From: Arthrobacter sp. HY1533
Lineage (GTDB): Bacteria; Actinomycetota; Actinomycetes; Actinomycetales; Micrococcaceae
Assembly (NCBI RefSeq): GCF_027568515.1
Contig: NZ_JANKZF010000012.1
Coordinates: 18,441 to 82,440, forward strand
Length of the DNA stretch: 64,000 nt
Reading direction: 5' to 3'
Shown: piece after piece, positions 24,926 to 34,555 of the stretch
How the letters are laid out: every line of letters begins with the position of its first letter
Numbering within the stretch: position 1 is the stretch's first letter
Translations under genes and position numbers: made by a program
Notes under the pieces: model-generated
What the model was told of the DNA's origin: nothing
Seen by the model: the letters and a program-made list of their open reading frames with translations, nothing else
The model's database searches: none

Positions 24926-26311
24926 ATGAAGTACGCGAACTCGGTCCTGGACCTTATTGGCAACACCCCGCTGGTGAAACTGAACAAGGTCACCGAGGGG
25001 ATTGCGGCGACCGTATTGGTGAAGCTGGAGTACCTGAACCCGGGAGGTTCGGCAAAGGACCGCATTGCGGTGAAGATGCTGGATGAGGCAGCCCGGGAGG
25101 GCAAGATCAGGCCCGGCGGCACCGTGGTTGAGCCCACCAGCGGTAACACGGGCGTGGCCATGGCCATGGTGGCCCAGCAGCGCGGCTACAACTGCGTGTT
25201 TGTGGTCCCGGACAAGGTGGGCGAGGACAAGCGGGCCGTGCTCCAGGCTTACGGCGCCGAGGTGGTGGTGACCCCCACAGCGGTCGCGGCCGACTCTCCG
25301 CAGTCCTATTACGGCGTCTCCGACCGCCTGGTCACCGAGATTCCCGGCGCGTACAAGCCGGACCAGTTCTCCAACCAAAACGGCCCGCTGAGCCACTACG
25401 AATCCACGGGCCCGGAGATCTGGCGCGACACCGAAGGCAAGGTCACGCACTTTGTGGCGGGCGTGGGCACCGGCGGAACCATCACCGGCACGGGTCGGTT
25501 CCTGCGGGAAGTGTCCGCCAACCGTTCCGCGGACGACGGCGGCGAGGTCCAGATCATCGGAGCTGACCCCGAGGGCTCGGTCTACTCCGGCGGCACGGGC
25601 CGGCCCTACCTCGTGGAGGGCGTGGGTGAGGACATTTGGCCAGCGTCCTACGACCCGAAGATTCCGCACCAGGTCATCGCGGTCAGCGACAACGACTCCT
25701 TCGCCATGACCCGCCGCCTGGCCCGCGAAGAGGGCCTGCTGGTGGGCGGTTCCTCCGGCATGGCGGTGGTTGCCGCGCTGGAAGCCGCCAAGGGGCTGGG
25801 ACCGGATGCCGTCGTCGTCGTGCTGCTGCCGGACAGCGGACGCGGCTACTTGGCCAAGATCTTTGACGACAAGTGGATGCAGTCGTACGGCTTCCTGAAG
25901 GTCACCGACGAACCCGCCGTCGGGGAGGTGCTGAAGGCCAAGACGGGCAAGCTGCCGGAGCTGGTGCACATCCACCCGAACGAGACCGTGCGCGATGTCA
26001 TCAACCTCATGGCCGAATACGGCGTCTCCCAAATCCCCGTCCTGTCCGCCGAGCCGCCCGTGGTGATGGGCGAGGTCCTGGGCTCCGTGGACGAGCGCAC
26101 CCTGACCGGCAAGCTGTTCCGGCACGAGGCCAAGCTGACCGACAAGATCACCGAACACATGCAGCCGCGGCTGCCCATCATCGGCTCCCTGGAACCCATC
26201 TCCGCCGCGCGCACCAAGCTGCAGGACGTGGACGCCCTCATGGTGACGTTTGTGGGCGCGCCCGTTGGTGTGCTGACCCGCCACGATTTGCTCAACTACC
26301 TCAACGACTGA
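24926..26311 (+). CDS. cbs: Cystathionine beta-synthase
   Basis: A 461-residue PLP enzyme that joins serine and homocysteine into cystathionine. The PLP Lys44 lies in NPGGSAKDR, substrate loop EPTSGNTG follows, and GTGGTITGTGR is the phosphate-binding glycine loop. Two C-terminal CBS domains (about 335-460) are present, as in the cystathionine synthases and unlike cysteine synthases. There is no N-terminal heme domain, as expected in bacteria. TACCTT ends 6 nt before the ATG, suggesting a leaderless start. The next gene encodes the partner enzyme of reverse transsulfuration. Confidence 0.95.
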   Translation: MKYANSVLDLIGNTPLVKLNKVTEGIAATVLVKLEYLNPGGSAKDRIAVKMLDEAAREGKIRPGGTVVEPTSGNTGVAMAMVAQQRGYNCVFVVPDKVGEDKRAVLQAYGAEVVVTPTAVAADSPQSYYGVSDRLVTEIPGAYKPDQFSNQNGPLSHYESTGPEIWRDTEGKVTHFVAGVGTGGTITGTGRFLREVSANRSADDGGEVQIIGADPEGSVYSGGTGRPYLVEGVGEDIWPASYDPKIPHQVIAVSDNDSFAMTRRLAREEGLLVGGSSGMAVVAALEAAKGLGPDAVVVVLLPDSGRGYLAKIFDDKWMQSYGFLKVTDEPAVGEVLKAKTGKLPELVHIHPNETVRDVINLMAEYGVSQIPVLSAEPPVVMGEVLGSVDERTLTGKLFRHEAKLTDKITEHMQPRLPIIGSLEPISAARTKLQDVDALMVTFVGAPVGVLTRHDLLNYLND

Positions 26312-26314
26312 CCG

Positions 26315-26365
26315 CCGGCGATCGAGCTTGCCGAGATCCTGTGTCTCGACAAGCCCGACCGCCGG
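26315..26365. repeat. Imperfect inverted repeat between cbs and the gamma-family gene
   Basis: Arms 26315-26336 and 26344-26365 (22 nt) match in reverse at about 19 positions, around a 7-nt loop. The left arm contains GATCGAGCTTGCCGAGA, a variant of the GATCGAGCC-type repeat found near 45.9 and 62.6 kb. There is no T run, so it may modulate read-through rather than end transcription. Confidence 0.6.
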
Positions 26366-26382
26366 AACCAAAGGAGACAACA

Positions 26383-27546
26383 ATGACCGAAGGCTTCAAC
26401 ACCCGCGCCGTCCACGCCGGGCAGACCCCCGATCCCACCACCGGCGCCGTCATCCCGCCGCTGTACCAAACCACCACGTTCGCCCAGGACGGGATCGGCA
26501 AGCTGCGCAACGGCTACGAGTACGGCCGCGGCACCAACCCCACCCGCGACGCCCTCCAGGCCCAGCTCGCCGCGCTTGAGGGCGGCGACTTCGCCTACAG
26601 CTTCTCCTCCGGCCTGGCCGCCGCGGACGCCCTGATCCGCGCCCTGCTGGTCCCGGGCGACCACATCATCATGGGCAACGACGTCTACGGCGGCACCTAC
26701 CGGCTCATCAACCGGGTCCTGTCCGTGTGGGGCATCAGCAACGCCGCCGTGGACATGAACGACGCCGGTGCGCTGGCTGCCGCAGTTGCCGCCGGCGGCC
26801 CGGAAGGCAAGACGAAGATGGTGTGGGTGGAGACGCCGTCGAACCCGATGATGAAGATCACCGACATTGCCGCGCTCGCCGAGGTGGCGCACGCCGCGGG
26901 CGCCCTGCTGGTGGTGGACAACACCTTCGCCTCCCCGTACCTGCAGAACCCGCTGGCCCTGGGCGCGGACGTGGTGGTGCACTCCACCACCAAGTACATT
27001 GGCGGGCACTCGGACGCCTCCGGCGGGGCCATCGTGCTCTCCGACCCCGAGGCCGCCGAGAAGATCGGCTTTGTGCAGTTCGCCGTGGGCGCGGTGTCCG
27101 CCCCCATGGAGGCATGGCTGACCACCCGCGGGCTCAAGACGCTGGGCGTCCGCATGGACCGGCACTGCTCCAACGCGCAGGCCGTGGCCGAATGGCTGCT
27201 GACCCGGCCCGAGGTGGAGCGCGTGCTCTACCCCGGCCTGCCCGACCACCCGGGCCACGAGCTGGCCGCGAAGCAGATGCGCGGCTTCGGCGGCATGATC
27301 TCGGTGCAGTTCAAGGGCGGCGAGGCTGCGGCGCGCAAGGTTGCCGAGGCCACGCATGTGTTCACGCTGGCGGAGTCGCTGGGCGGCATCGAGTCGCTCA
27401 TGAACTACCCCTCGGAGATGACGCACGCCTCCGTCAAGGGCACCGAGCTGGCTGTGCCGGAGAACCTGATCCGCCTCTCGGTGGGCATCGAGGACATCGA
27501 GGACCTGATCGCCGACCTCGAGCAGGCCCTCAACACCCTGGCCTGA
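26383..27546 (+). CDS. Cystathionine gamma-lyase/gamma-synthase family PLP enzyme
   Basis: A 387-residue Cys/Met metabolism PLP enzyme. The PLP Lys204 lies in HSTTKYIGGHSD; VETPSNPMMKITDI and FASPYLQNPLALGADVV are also diagnostic. The family includes cystathionine gamma-synthase (MetB) and gamma-lyase, which sequence alone separates poorly. Following cbs in the same direction, it most likely cleaves cystathionine to cysteine, as in reverse transsulfuration; the M. tuberculosis cbs and metB genes have the same close arrangement. AAGGAGA lies 6 nt before the ATG. A long palindromic repeat follows. Confidence 0.94.
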   Translation: MTEGFNTRAVHAGQTPDPTTGAVIPPLYQTTTFAQDGIGKLRNGYEYGRGTNPTRDALQAQLAALEGGDFAYSFSSGLAAADALIRALLVPGDHIIMGNDVYGGTYRLINRVLSVWGISNAAVDMNDAGALAAAVAAGGPEGKTKMVWVETPSNPMMKITDIAALAEVAHAAGALLVVDNTFASPYLQNPLALGADVVVHSTTKYIGGHSDASGGAIVLSDPEAAEKIGFVQFAVGAVSAPMEAWLTTRGLKTLGVRMDRHCSNAQAVAEWLLTRPEVERVLYPGLPDHPGHELAAKQMRGFGGMISVQFKGGEAAARKVAEATHVFTLAESLGGIESLMNYPSEMTHASVKGTELAVPENLIRLSVGIEDIEDLIADLEQALNTLA

Positions 27547-27570
27547 CCCCGCCTCCCCGCCCGCACACGA

Positions 27571-27667
27571 AAAACGCTCCCTCACTTTTAGGGGTGTTTT
27601 CACGGACGCTCCCTCAGCAAATTGCGGGAGCGTCCGTGAAAACACCCCATCTTCTGAGGGAGCGTTT
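27571..27667. repeat. Long palindromic repeat, GCTCCCTCAC family, copy 2
   Basis: Outer arms 27572-27584 and 27655-27667 are 13-bp perfect inverted copies; inner arms 27591-27613 and 27626-27648 are 23-bp perfect inverted copies around a 12-nt loop. The motifs GCTCCCTCA and GGGGTGTTT are shared with the element at 22.7 kb. It again lies between two convergent genes. Confidence 0.92.
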
Positions 27668-27681
27668 GGGGGTGGTTGGGG

Positions 27682-30600
27682 CTAGCTGTGGCGGGGCCTG
27701 CGGCGGAGGGCCAGCAGGGCCGAACCCAGCAGCAGCACCAGCAGGCCCGCGGCGGGCAGGATGCCCAGAGATGCACCCGTGTTGGCCAGGCCGTTGCCCT
27801 GGCCTGCTCCGGCCGGGGTGCTTGTCGGGGGAGTGCTCGACGGCGGCACCGTTGCGCTGGCTGTGGGTGACACGCTCGGCGAAGCGGTTGCCGTCGGAGT
27901 CGGCTTCGCCGCGGCCTCAACCACCACGGGCTCGGCCGGTGCAGAGGCGTTGCCCGCCACGTCCGACGCACGGAAGCCCACCGTCAGGGCGCCGTCCCCG
28001 GCAGCAATCGGCGCGGTGTACGCATGCCAGGACGTCCCGCCGTCGGACGTGAACTCTACGGCGGCGATGCCCGAACCGGCGTCGGAGGCGCTGAGCGTGA
28101 CGGCCCGGCCGGCAACGGCGGCGGCCACCACAGGCCGCACGGTGTCCACCTTGACCGGTCCCAGCGTCTTGGCCTCTTCCGCGAGGCCGCTGGCGGACAC
28201 CGACCGGTACTGCACCGTGGTGACGCCCTCGGGCAGCACCACGGGCGCGGCGTAGGCGGACCAGTCCGCGTCGCCGAAGCGGTACTCGGTCCGGCCCGCC
28301 CCGGCCCGGGCGGCATTCGGAGACGGCGCGGCGTCTGCCGTGAGGGTCAGGATCGGGGCCACCGTGTACCAGCCGGAGGCGGGCACCGCTGCGATGCCCG
28401 CGGTGGTCACGGGGGCCACCTCCGCATCGGCGCAGCTGACGCGGGCGTTGGCCCAGTCGGCGCGGTCAAACCAGTTGACGTCACCCTCGGTGACCTTCAA
28501 GGTCAGCGTCTTGACGTCCTTGATGGGGACGTTGATGGACTTTGGCTCGCCGCCGGTGAATTCGCCGCTGTTGTAGAGCTCGGTGCCGTCACCCAGGACC
28601 GTGAATGTCACGGACGGGGTCTTGCCGGCCTGGTCCATGGTGCCGTCAATGCCGGCCAGGGCCTGGAAGACGCTGCAGCGCCCGCCCACGTTGAACTCCA
28701 GCGTGGTGGGTGCCTGCACACCCAAACCGGTGGCGTACGTGACGCCGTTCAGGGTCAGGGGACGGCGCACACGGGAGGTGGCGTCGCCAATTTCGGTGTC
28801 GCGGGCCACCTGCCCGTACGCAGGGTCGGAGTTGTCGCTGAGGAACGGCAGGTGCGACAACTGGGTCACTCCGTTGCCGGGTGCCGCCGGGGCAGGCTCG
28901 TCCCCGCCGCATGTGACCTGGGCGTCGGCCCAGTTGGCGCGGTCAAACCAGTTCACGCCGTTCGGGTCCACGTTCAGCGTCAGCAGCTGCACGCCCGTGA
29001 CGTCCACGGAGATCTTCAACGGTGCCTGCGCCGTGGCGCCCGTGGAGGCCGTGAAGGCGCCCGAGGTGTAGATGTTGGTGCCGTCGCCAAGCACATTGAA
29101 AATCACGTTCGGCGTCTTGCCCGCAACGTCCATGGTGCCATCGATGCCGGCCGTTGCGGAGAAGTTGCTGCACTTCCCGCCCAGGTTGAACACGATCGTG
29201 GAGGGCGAATTCACGCCCAGTCCCTTCTCATACACCGTGCCGCCCAGGGTGATCTTGTTGCGCACCTTGGTCCCGTTGTCGCCAATGGCCGTGTTGCGCC
29301 CAATCGGCCCCAGTGAGGCATCCGACTCATTCGAGACGAACGGCAGCTCGGACAGCTGGGTCTTGCCATTGCCCGGGGGAGCCGGCAGCACGGGCTGGGC
29401 AGGGACGAAGTCGATGACCTCGTTGTAGCGCACGACGGCGTCGGCCGCCAGGGCGTTGATGTCGCCCGTTGCGGTGGTTGCGTAGCCGCCGGCGGGCTCG
29501 TACGGGGCCGTGCCGTTGACGAACGCCGCGCCCATGGCGCCGAAGTCAGGCGCGGTGCCGGGTCCGCTGCCGCTCATCTTCTGCTCCAGTGAGGTGAAGT
29601 AGGCGCTCCAGCGTGCCTTGTAGTAGCCGCCCACCAGGCCGTTCCATTCACGGTTGGCGTAGTCGTTGAGGTCTGACATGCCGGGGGACCAGAGGCTGAC
29701 GATGGAGCGCTGGTCGGCCTCCATCCCGTCCTTGTCCGCGGCGACGGTGGTGAAGTCGCGTGCCTGCTTGATCCAATTGCCCAGCAGCTGCTGGGAGTTG
29801 GTGCCGGCAACCTTGTCCATGAGGTCCATGGAATCCAGCCACAAGGTGGTGAGCTGGGCAAAGTCCGCCGCCTCACCGGCGTCGTACGCCTTTTTGATCT
29901 TGGGCAGCATGGTGCGCGACAGGTTGGAGAGGACCTGGCGTGAGACATCCATGAGGTCGTACTTGTAGGTGTCGGTGGCCTTGACGGCGGGGCTGGCGGC
30001 CAGGAGCTTGGGCAGAGCCGAGGCAAAGGTGTCCATGTCGTAGCGCTGCGAGCCGGGGGACCATGCCGCGGCGGTGTTGACGGTCAGGGACGGTGCGGCG
30101 CCGAACAGGCCGTCGGCAGCCTCGCTCCAACCGTCATCGGCGGGAAGGTCGTAGGCAGTTTGGCGCAAGACATCCCAGGCGGCTGTCGCGTTGGGATCGG
30201 CCACGCCGTAGCGGCGCTGGGCGAAGTCGCTGAACCAGGCGGTGAGGTCAGCGGGGGCGCTGCGCCAGGCCAGGCCGGCAAAGAAGTCAAAGGCCGCAGG
30301 GTTGTTGTCGCCGCCCTCGGGCATGATGGCCAGGCCCTTCATGGCGCTGCCGGGCTTGTTGAGCCATTCAAAGTAGCGGGTGTTCTGCACGGAGATCTGC
30401 GAGCCCATGGTGGTGTGCCCGCCAAAGTTCCAGATGGTGCCAAAGGCGTAGGGGATGCCTTTCCAGGTGGCGTCGCGGTTTTGGCCGTTGTACCTGTCCG
30501 AGATGCCGTCCACGATGAAGGTGGTGGCAGGGTTGGCCGCTGCGGCAACGGCCTGCGGCGGGTTGTTCTGCCAGCCCAAAAGGACCCAAATGGCGTCCTT

Positions 30601-31653
30601 GTGTGCGGTTTGCAGGGCCTTTTCCACGGCCACCGTTGCGGTGGAGACGTTGACGGGCCCCGGGGTGCCACCCTCGTGGAGCAGGTCCATCTTGTACATC
30701 GATGATGCGCCCAGTCGGGCGGCGGAGGAATCGTAGAACGCCTTGGCAACCTGGGGGAACACCACGTTGTTGGGGTCCAACCAGTCGGGGCGCTGGTAGC
30801 CGCCCACCCAATTGCCCTGCGGGACCACAGCGGCAGCGAGGTTCTTGGCCTTGAAGCCGGCCGGAACCGTGCCGAAGTAACCCGGCAGCACGGGCACCAT
30901 GCCCAGCGAGCGGATGTAGTTGGCAATCTCCTTGCCCAGTGCGGCGCGCTGGTTGACCGTGTTCAGCGTGAGCGGGTGCGGGTCCGCCGACATGTTCTGC
31001 AGCAGCCACCACGGCTGGTGGGCGGCCTGCGGAATCCAGGCGAGGATCTCGGCCTCGCTGTAGCCGAACTGCTTCAGCACGTCCAGGTAGATGGCCTCGG
31101 CACCGACGGGCATGAAGACCTCGTTCAGGCCGTGCAGGGCAAAGGTGTCAACCATGTCCTTCCACTGCTCCAGGGTGCGGTAGGCGCCCGTGTATCCGTC
31201 CTCGACGTCGTTGTTGACAAAGCGGTGCGGCACATTGGCGGTGTTGACCAGGGGCGCCGTGTCCGGAAGCGTTGCAGGAAGGTCAAGCGAGCTGCTGTTC
31301 CAGGAGGTTGACTGGTGCAGCACCTGGCCCACATAGGCGTTGAAGCCGGCCAGAATGGTGGCGGGCGTTGACCCGGTGATGGACACGCGCCCGCCCTGGG
31401 CCGTGACCTTGTAGGAGTCCTGGCCGGCGCTCTTCGCCCCAATGGCCAAGTCAAATTTGCCGGCGTCCGAACCGACAAGGCGCGCCAGCACCGTTGCGGC
31501 GGCCTCGGCGCCGGGGCCCACCTGGGCCGCCAGCGGGGCCGGGGCCGCGGCTGAGGGGGAGATGGGACCGAGCATCGCAGCCGCAATGGCGAGGGCGGCC
31601 GTGGCAGCCCCGAGTCGCAGGCGGCCTTGCCGGCGGGCAGGTGGGATCTTCAT
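27682..31653 (-). CDS. Cell-wall-anchored GH89 alpha-N-acetylglucosaminidase
   Basis: A 1323-residue secreted enzyme with a signal peptide (about 1-37, ending SPSAAAPAP). The alpha-N-acetylglucosaminidase (NAGLU, GH89) body spans about 40-760: GLNEVFMPVGAEAIY, YFGTVPAGF, IMPEGGDNNP and NREWNGLVGGYY. Two NPCBM carbohydrate-binding domains follow (each with GLGV(N/Q)(S/A)P and VNWFDRA(N/D)WA), then a region with two Ig-like repeats. A Thr/Pro linker, LANTG (about 1289-1293), a membrane span and RRRPRHS end the chain, a class E sortase signal. ATG 31651-31653 follows AAGGAG. It should release terminal alpha-GlcNAc from glycans at the cell surface. Confidence 0.92.
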   Translation of the reverse strand: MKIPPARRQGRLRLGAATAALAIAAAMLGPISPSAAAPAPLAAQVGPGAEAAATVLARLVGSDAGKFDLAIGAKSAGQDSYKVTAQGGRVSITGSTPATILAGFNAYVGQVLHQSTSWNSSSLDLPATLPDTAPLVNTANVPHRFVNNDVEDGYTGAYRTLEQWKDMVDTFALHGLNEVFMPVGAEAIYLDVLKQFGYSEAEILAWIPQAAHQPWWLLQNMSADPHPLTLNTVNQRAALGKEIANYIRSLGMVPVLPGYFGTVPAGFKAKNLAAAVVPQGNWVGGYQRPDWLDPNNVVFPQVAKAFYDSSAARLGASSMYKMDLLHEGGTPGPVNVSTATVAVEKALQTAHKDAIWVLLGWQNNPPQAVAAAANPATTFIVDGISDRYNGQNRDATWKGIPYAFGTIWNFGGHTTMGSQISVQNTRYFEWLNKPGSAMKGLAIMPEGGDNNPAAFDFFAGLAWRSAPADLTAWFSDFAQRRYGVADPNATAAWDVLRQTAYDLPADDGWSEAADGLFGAAPSLTVNTAAAWSPGSQRYDMDTFASALPKLLAASPAVKATDTYKYDLMDVSRQVLSNLSRTMLPKIKKAYDAGEAADFAQLTTLWLDSMDLMDKVAGTNSQQLLGNWIKQARDFTTVAADKDGMEADQRSIVSLWSPGMSDLNDYANREWNGLVGGYYKARWSAYFTSLEQKMSGSGPGTAPDFGAMGAAFVNGTAPYEPAGGYATTATGDINALAADAVVRYNEVIDFVPAQPVLPAPPGNGKTQLSELPFVSNESDASLGPIGRNTAIGDNGTKVRNKITLGGTVYEKGLGVNSPSTIVFNLGGKCSNFSATAGIDGTMDVAGKTPNVIFNVLGDGTNIYTSGAFTASTGATAQAPLKISVDVTGVQLLTLNVDPNGVNWFDRANWADAQVTCGGDEPAPAAPGNGVTQLSHLPFLSDNSDPAYGQVARDTEIGDATSRVRRPLTLNGVTYATGLGVQAPTTLEFNVGGRCSVFQALAGIDGTMDQAGKTPSVTFTVLGDGTELYNSGEFTGGEPKSINVPIKDVKTLTLKVTEGDVNWFDRADWANARVSCADAEVAPVTTAGIAAVPASGWYTVAPILTLTADAAPSPNAARAGAGRTEYRFGDADWSAYAAPVVLPEGVTTVQYRSVSASGLAEEAKTLGPVKVDTVRPVVAAAVAGRAVTLSASDAGSGIAAVEFTSDGGTSWHAYTAPIAAGDGALTVGFRASDVAGNASAPAEPVVVEAAAKPTPTATASPSVSPTASATVPPSSTPPTSTPAGAGQGNGLANTGASLGILPAAGLLVLLLGSALLALRRRPRHS

Positions 31654-31712
31654 GGTGGGGCTCCTTGGGCGGGCGCGGCAGCAGTGATCCGGGAGGGGCC
31701 CGGCGGCGGTTG

Positions 31713-31727
31713 TTATGGATAGCATAA
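31713..31727 (-). promoter_or_regulatory. Palindrome upstream of the GH89 gene
   Basis: TTATG-GATAG-CATAA is a 5-5-5 inverted repeat, 60 nt before the GH89 start, in an AT-rich patch. On the minus strand TATGCT could be a -10 box. It is a plausible operator for a carbohydrate-responsive repressor, but no regulator gene is adjacent. Confidence 0.35.
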
Positions 31728-31792
31728 ATGCCAGGCCCGTTCCCGCGGCCATCATTACGTGAGCCATCCCACAGCTTTCGCCCGGGCTGGCA

Positions 31793-32608
31793 CTAGTCGG
31801 GAAGGGTGCCGTCCAGCCAGGCCATGTACCGACCCAGTGAGCGGACGCTGATGGCATGGGCATCGCTGTCGATGATGCCGAAGGCGCCGTAGATCCGGTC
31901 GAAGGCCAGCGGCGAGACCGTGTCCAGGATGCGCTCGATGGCCCGCTTGGGCAGTGGGATGTTGTTGACGTAGCTGCGCATCGCGTTGACTGACTTCCGG
32001 TCGGCGCCGATGGCCAGGGTGTCGCCGGTCAGGAGGGCACCCCGGCCCGCGGCGCCCCGCGCCCAGTGGAGCACGCTGCTGCCGGCAAAATGGCCGCCGC
32101 ACTGGACCATGGCCAACCCGTCCAGCAGCTCAAGGGTGCCGTGCCACAGCCGGATGGCGGGATCGGGACGTCGGATCCACTGCTGGTCGTCCTGGGAGAC
32201 GTAAACGGGCGCGTTGCCAAAGGCGTGGCTCCATTGGATGGAGGAGCCCGTCAGGTGGGGGTGGCTTGCGGAAATCGCGGCGACCCCGCCGAGGGCGCGG
32301 ACCGCTGCCACGCCGTCGCTGTCCAGGAATCCCGGCGGCTCCCACAGCAGGTTTCCCTTCGGGGTTTGCAGCAGGAGTCCCCGCTGGCCGATTCCGAGCT
32401 CCGGCATGGTGTCCACTGCGTGCAGTCCCGGTTCCAATTCAGTGACGACAACCCGCATGCCTGCTGCGGCCAGCTCGTCCCGCGTGGTCCAGTGCTGGCC
32501 GTCGGCCGGAACATATTGGCGCTCGTCGGAGCAAATCTCGCAGCGGGCAGGCGGGGCTGCGGTGTCGGGGTGTTCAATGGCGCACGTGGCGCAAGTCCAG
32601 ACGGTCAT
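31793..32608 (-). CDS. MBL-fold protein with N-terminal zinc ribbon
   Basis: A 271-residue protein. Residues 6-26 hold two CxxC pairs (Cys6, Cys9, Cys23, Cys26), a rubredoxin-like metal knuckle. The rest looks like a metallo-beta-lactamase fold: GLLLQTPKGNLLWEPPG, SHPHLTGS (His116, His118), CGGHFAGSSVLHW and LLTGDTLAIG. The usual HxHxDH metal motif is incomplete, with Thr-Gly where Asp-His is expected, so hydrolase activity is uncertain. AAGGAAG precedes the ATG at 32606-32608. It is transcribed away from soxR with a SoxR-like box between them, so control by redox-cycling compounds is likely. Confidence 0.82.
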   Translation of the reverse strand: MTVWTCATCAIEHPDTAAPPARCEICSDERQYVPADGQHWTTRDELAAAGMRVVVTELEPGLHAVDTMPELGIGQRGLLLQTPKGNLLWEPPGFLDSDGVAAVRALGGVAAISASHPHLTGSSIQWSHAFGNAPVYVSQDDQQWIRRPDPAIRLWHGTLELLDGLAMVQCGGHFAGSSVLHWARGAAGRGALLTGDTLAIGADRKSVNAMRSYVNNIPLPKRAIERILDTVSPLAFDRIYGAFGIIDSDAHAISVRSLGRYMAWLDGTLPD

Positions 32609-32634
32609 GGCTTCCTTCGGGTTGCTGGGTTTGT

Positions 32635-32856
32635 TCAGCGCGGGCCGGCAAGGTGGCCGGCCCACAGCAGGGCTGTTGATTCGTGTGGCAGGGCGGGGTG
32701 CAGGGAATTGCGGAGGCGGAATTCCTTGCCCGATCTGCGATTCATGCCGAGGATCCGCACCAGCGAGGGGCGCTCAGGCCGGGGTTGGGAGACGGCAGCG
32801 CCCGGGACGTTCGGCGCCCCGTGGCGGCTGCCCGAGGGCAGGGGCGTGGCGGTCAT
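32635..32856 (-). CDS. Possible small hypothetical protein upstream of the MBL gene
   Basis: A 73-codon frame, ATG 32854-32856, preceded by AAGGAGCC at a good distance. The product is basic, Pro/Arg-rich and resembles no family. It would be the first gene of the leftward SoxR-controlled unit, ending 26 nt before the MBL start. The strong ribosome-binding site is the main support; composition alone does not prove it, and it might be only a leader. Confidence 0.42.
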   Translation of the reverse strand: MTATPLPSGSRHGAPNVPGAAVSQPRPERPSLVRILGMNRRSGKEFRLRNSLHPALPHESTALLWAGHLAGPR

Positions 32857-32903
32857 GATGGCTCCTTGGCGGTTGGGGAAAGGCGACAGGAAACAGCCAA
32901 CTA

Positions 32904-32921
32904 GCTCAAGCTAACTTAAGG
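32904..32921. promoter_or_regulatory. SoxR box between soxR and the MBL gene
   Basis: The 18-bp sequence matches the known SoxR operator CCTCAAGTTAACTTGAGG at 15 positions by eye, with the central TAACTT and flanking CTCAAG / AAGG kept. On the minus strand TTGACC (32920-32925) is a -35 for the MBL unit overlapping the box, as at MerR-family targets. Confidence 0.72.
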
Positions 32922-32951
32922 TCAAGCAGTGTCTGTGCCACGATTCATGCC

Positions 32952-33458
32952 ATGGCCCGCATCGCACCCAATGAACTGCTTCCCATCGGCGATCTCGCAA
33001 GGCGTGCGGGCATCAGCGTGCCCACGGTGCGCTACTACGAGGAGCGTGGCCTCATCCACTCGGAGCGCACGCCGGGCAACAAGCGCCTGTTTCCACGGCA
33101 CACGCTGCGCCGGCTCGCCGTGGTGGCCGCGGGGCAGCGGGTGGGCCTGACGCTGGCGGAGATTACGGCCGCGCTCGCCGAACTTCCCGCCGACAGGGCG
33201 CCCACGCAGCGCGAATGGACGCACCTGTCCAGCGGATGGCAGGACATGGTTGCCAGGCGCATCCGGCAACTGGAAATCCTGCAGACCTCGTTGGACAGCT
33301 GCATTGGGTGCGGCTGCCTCTCACTGGGCAAGTGCACGCTCTTCAATGACGGTGACGCCGCGGCGGCCGAGGGGGCGGGGTCGCGCTGGATGCGCAGGGC
33401 GGATGCCGCCGGAGGCCGGACTATCCAAGCGGAGGGGCCCACGGGCGAGCGGCAGTAA
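32952..33458 (+). CDS. soxR: Redox-sensitive transcriptional regulator SoxR
   Basis: A 168-residue MerR-family activator. The winged helix is LLPIGDLARRAGISVPTVRY, a dimerisation helix follows, and the four [2Fe-2S] ligands Cys117, Cys120, Cys122 and Cys128 have the exact SoxR spacing (C-x2-C-x-C-x5-C). The cluster is oxidised by redox-cycling agents and the protein then activates promoters with long spacers. In actinobacteria SoxR responds to redox-active natural products rather than driving soxS. A SoxR box lies in the divergent promoter. ATG 32952 is the family start. Confidence 0.95.
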   Translation: MARIAPNELLPIGDLARRAGISVPTVRYYEERGLIHSERTPGNKRLFPRHTLRRLAVVAAGQRVGLTLAEITAALAELPADRAPTQREWTHLSSGWQDMVARRIRQLEILQTSLDSCIGCGCLSLGKCTLFNDGDAAAAEGAGSRWMRRADAAGGRTIQAEGPTGERQ

Positions 33459-34408
<950 letters not shown>

Positions 34409-34462
34409 TCCCGGCGCCTGCCTGGCCCGGGCCTGGCGACCCGCGGCCCTGACGGACAAGAA

Positions 34463-34523
34463 AAGCCCGCTGCCTCAGCTGTTGCACGCCCACAAGGCGA
34501 TTCCAGCTGCGGCAGCGGGCCTT
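34463..34523. terminator. Hairpin between rpf and the amidohydrolase gene
   Basis: AAGCCCGCTGCCTCAGCTG (34463-34481) pairs with CAGCTGCGGCAGCGGGCCTT (34504-34523), with one mismatch and one bulge. It lies between convergent genes. The T run is short on both strands. Confidence 0.7.
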
Positions 34524-34555
34524 CCTGCGCACAGAAAACCCTGCGCGCTGACCCC

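Noticed and set aside
27682..29500. Long rightward frames opposite the GH89 gene
   Set aside because: High-GC antisense shadows: the codon phase and protein motifs belong to the leftward gene.
31654..31863. Longer start for the GH89 protein
   Set aside because: A signal peptide and a strong AAGGAG fit only the start at 31653.
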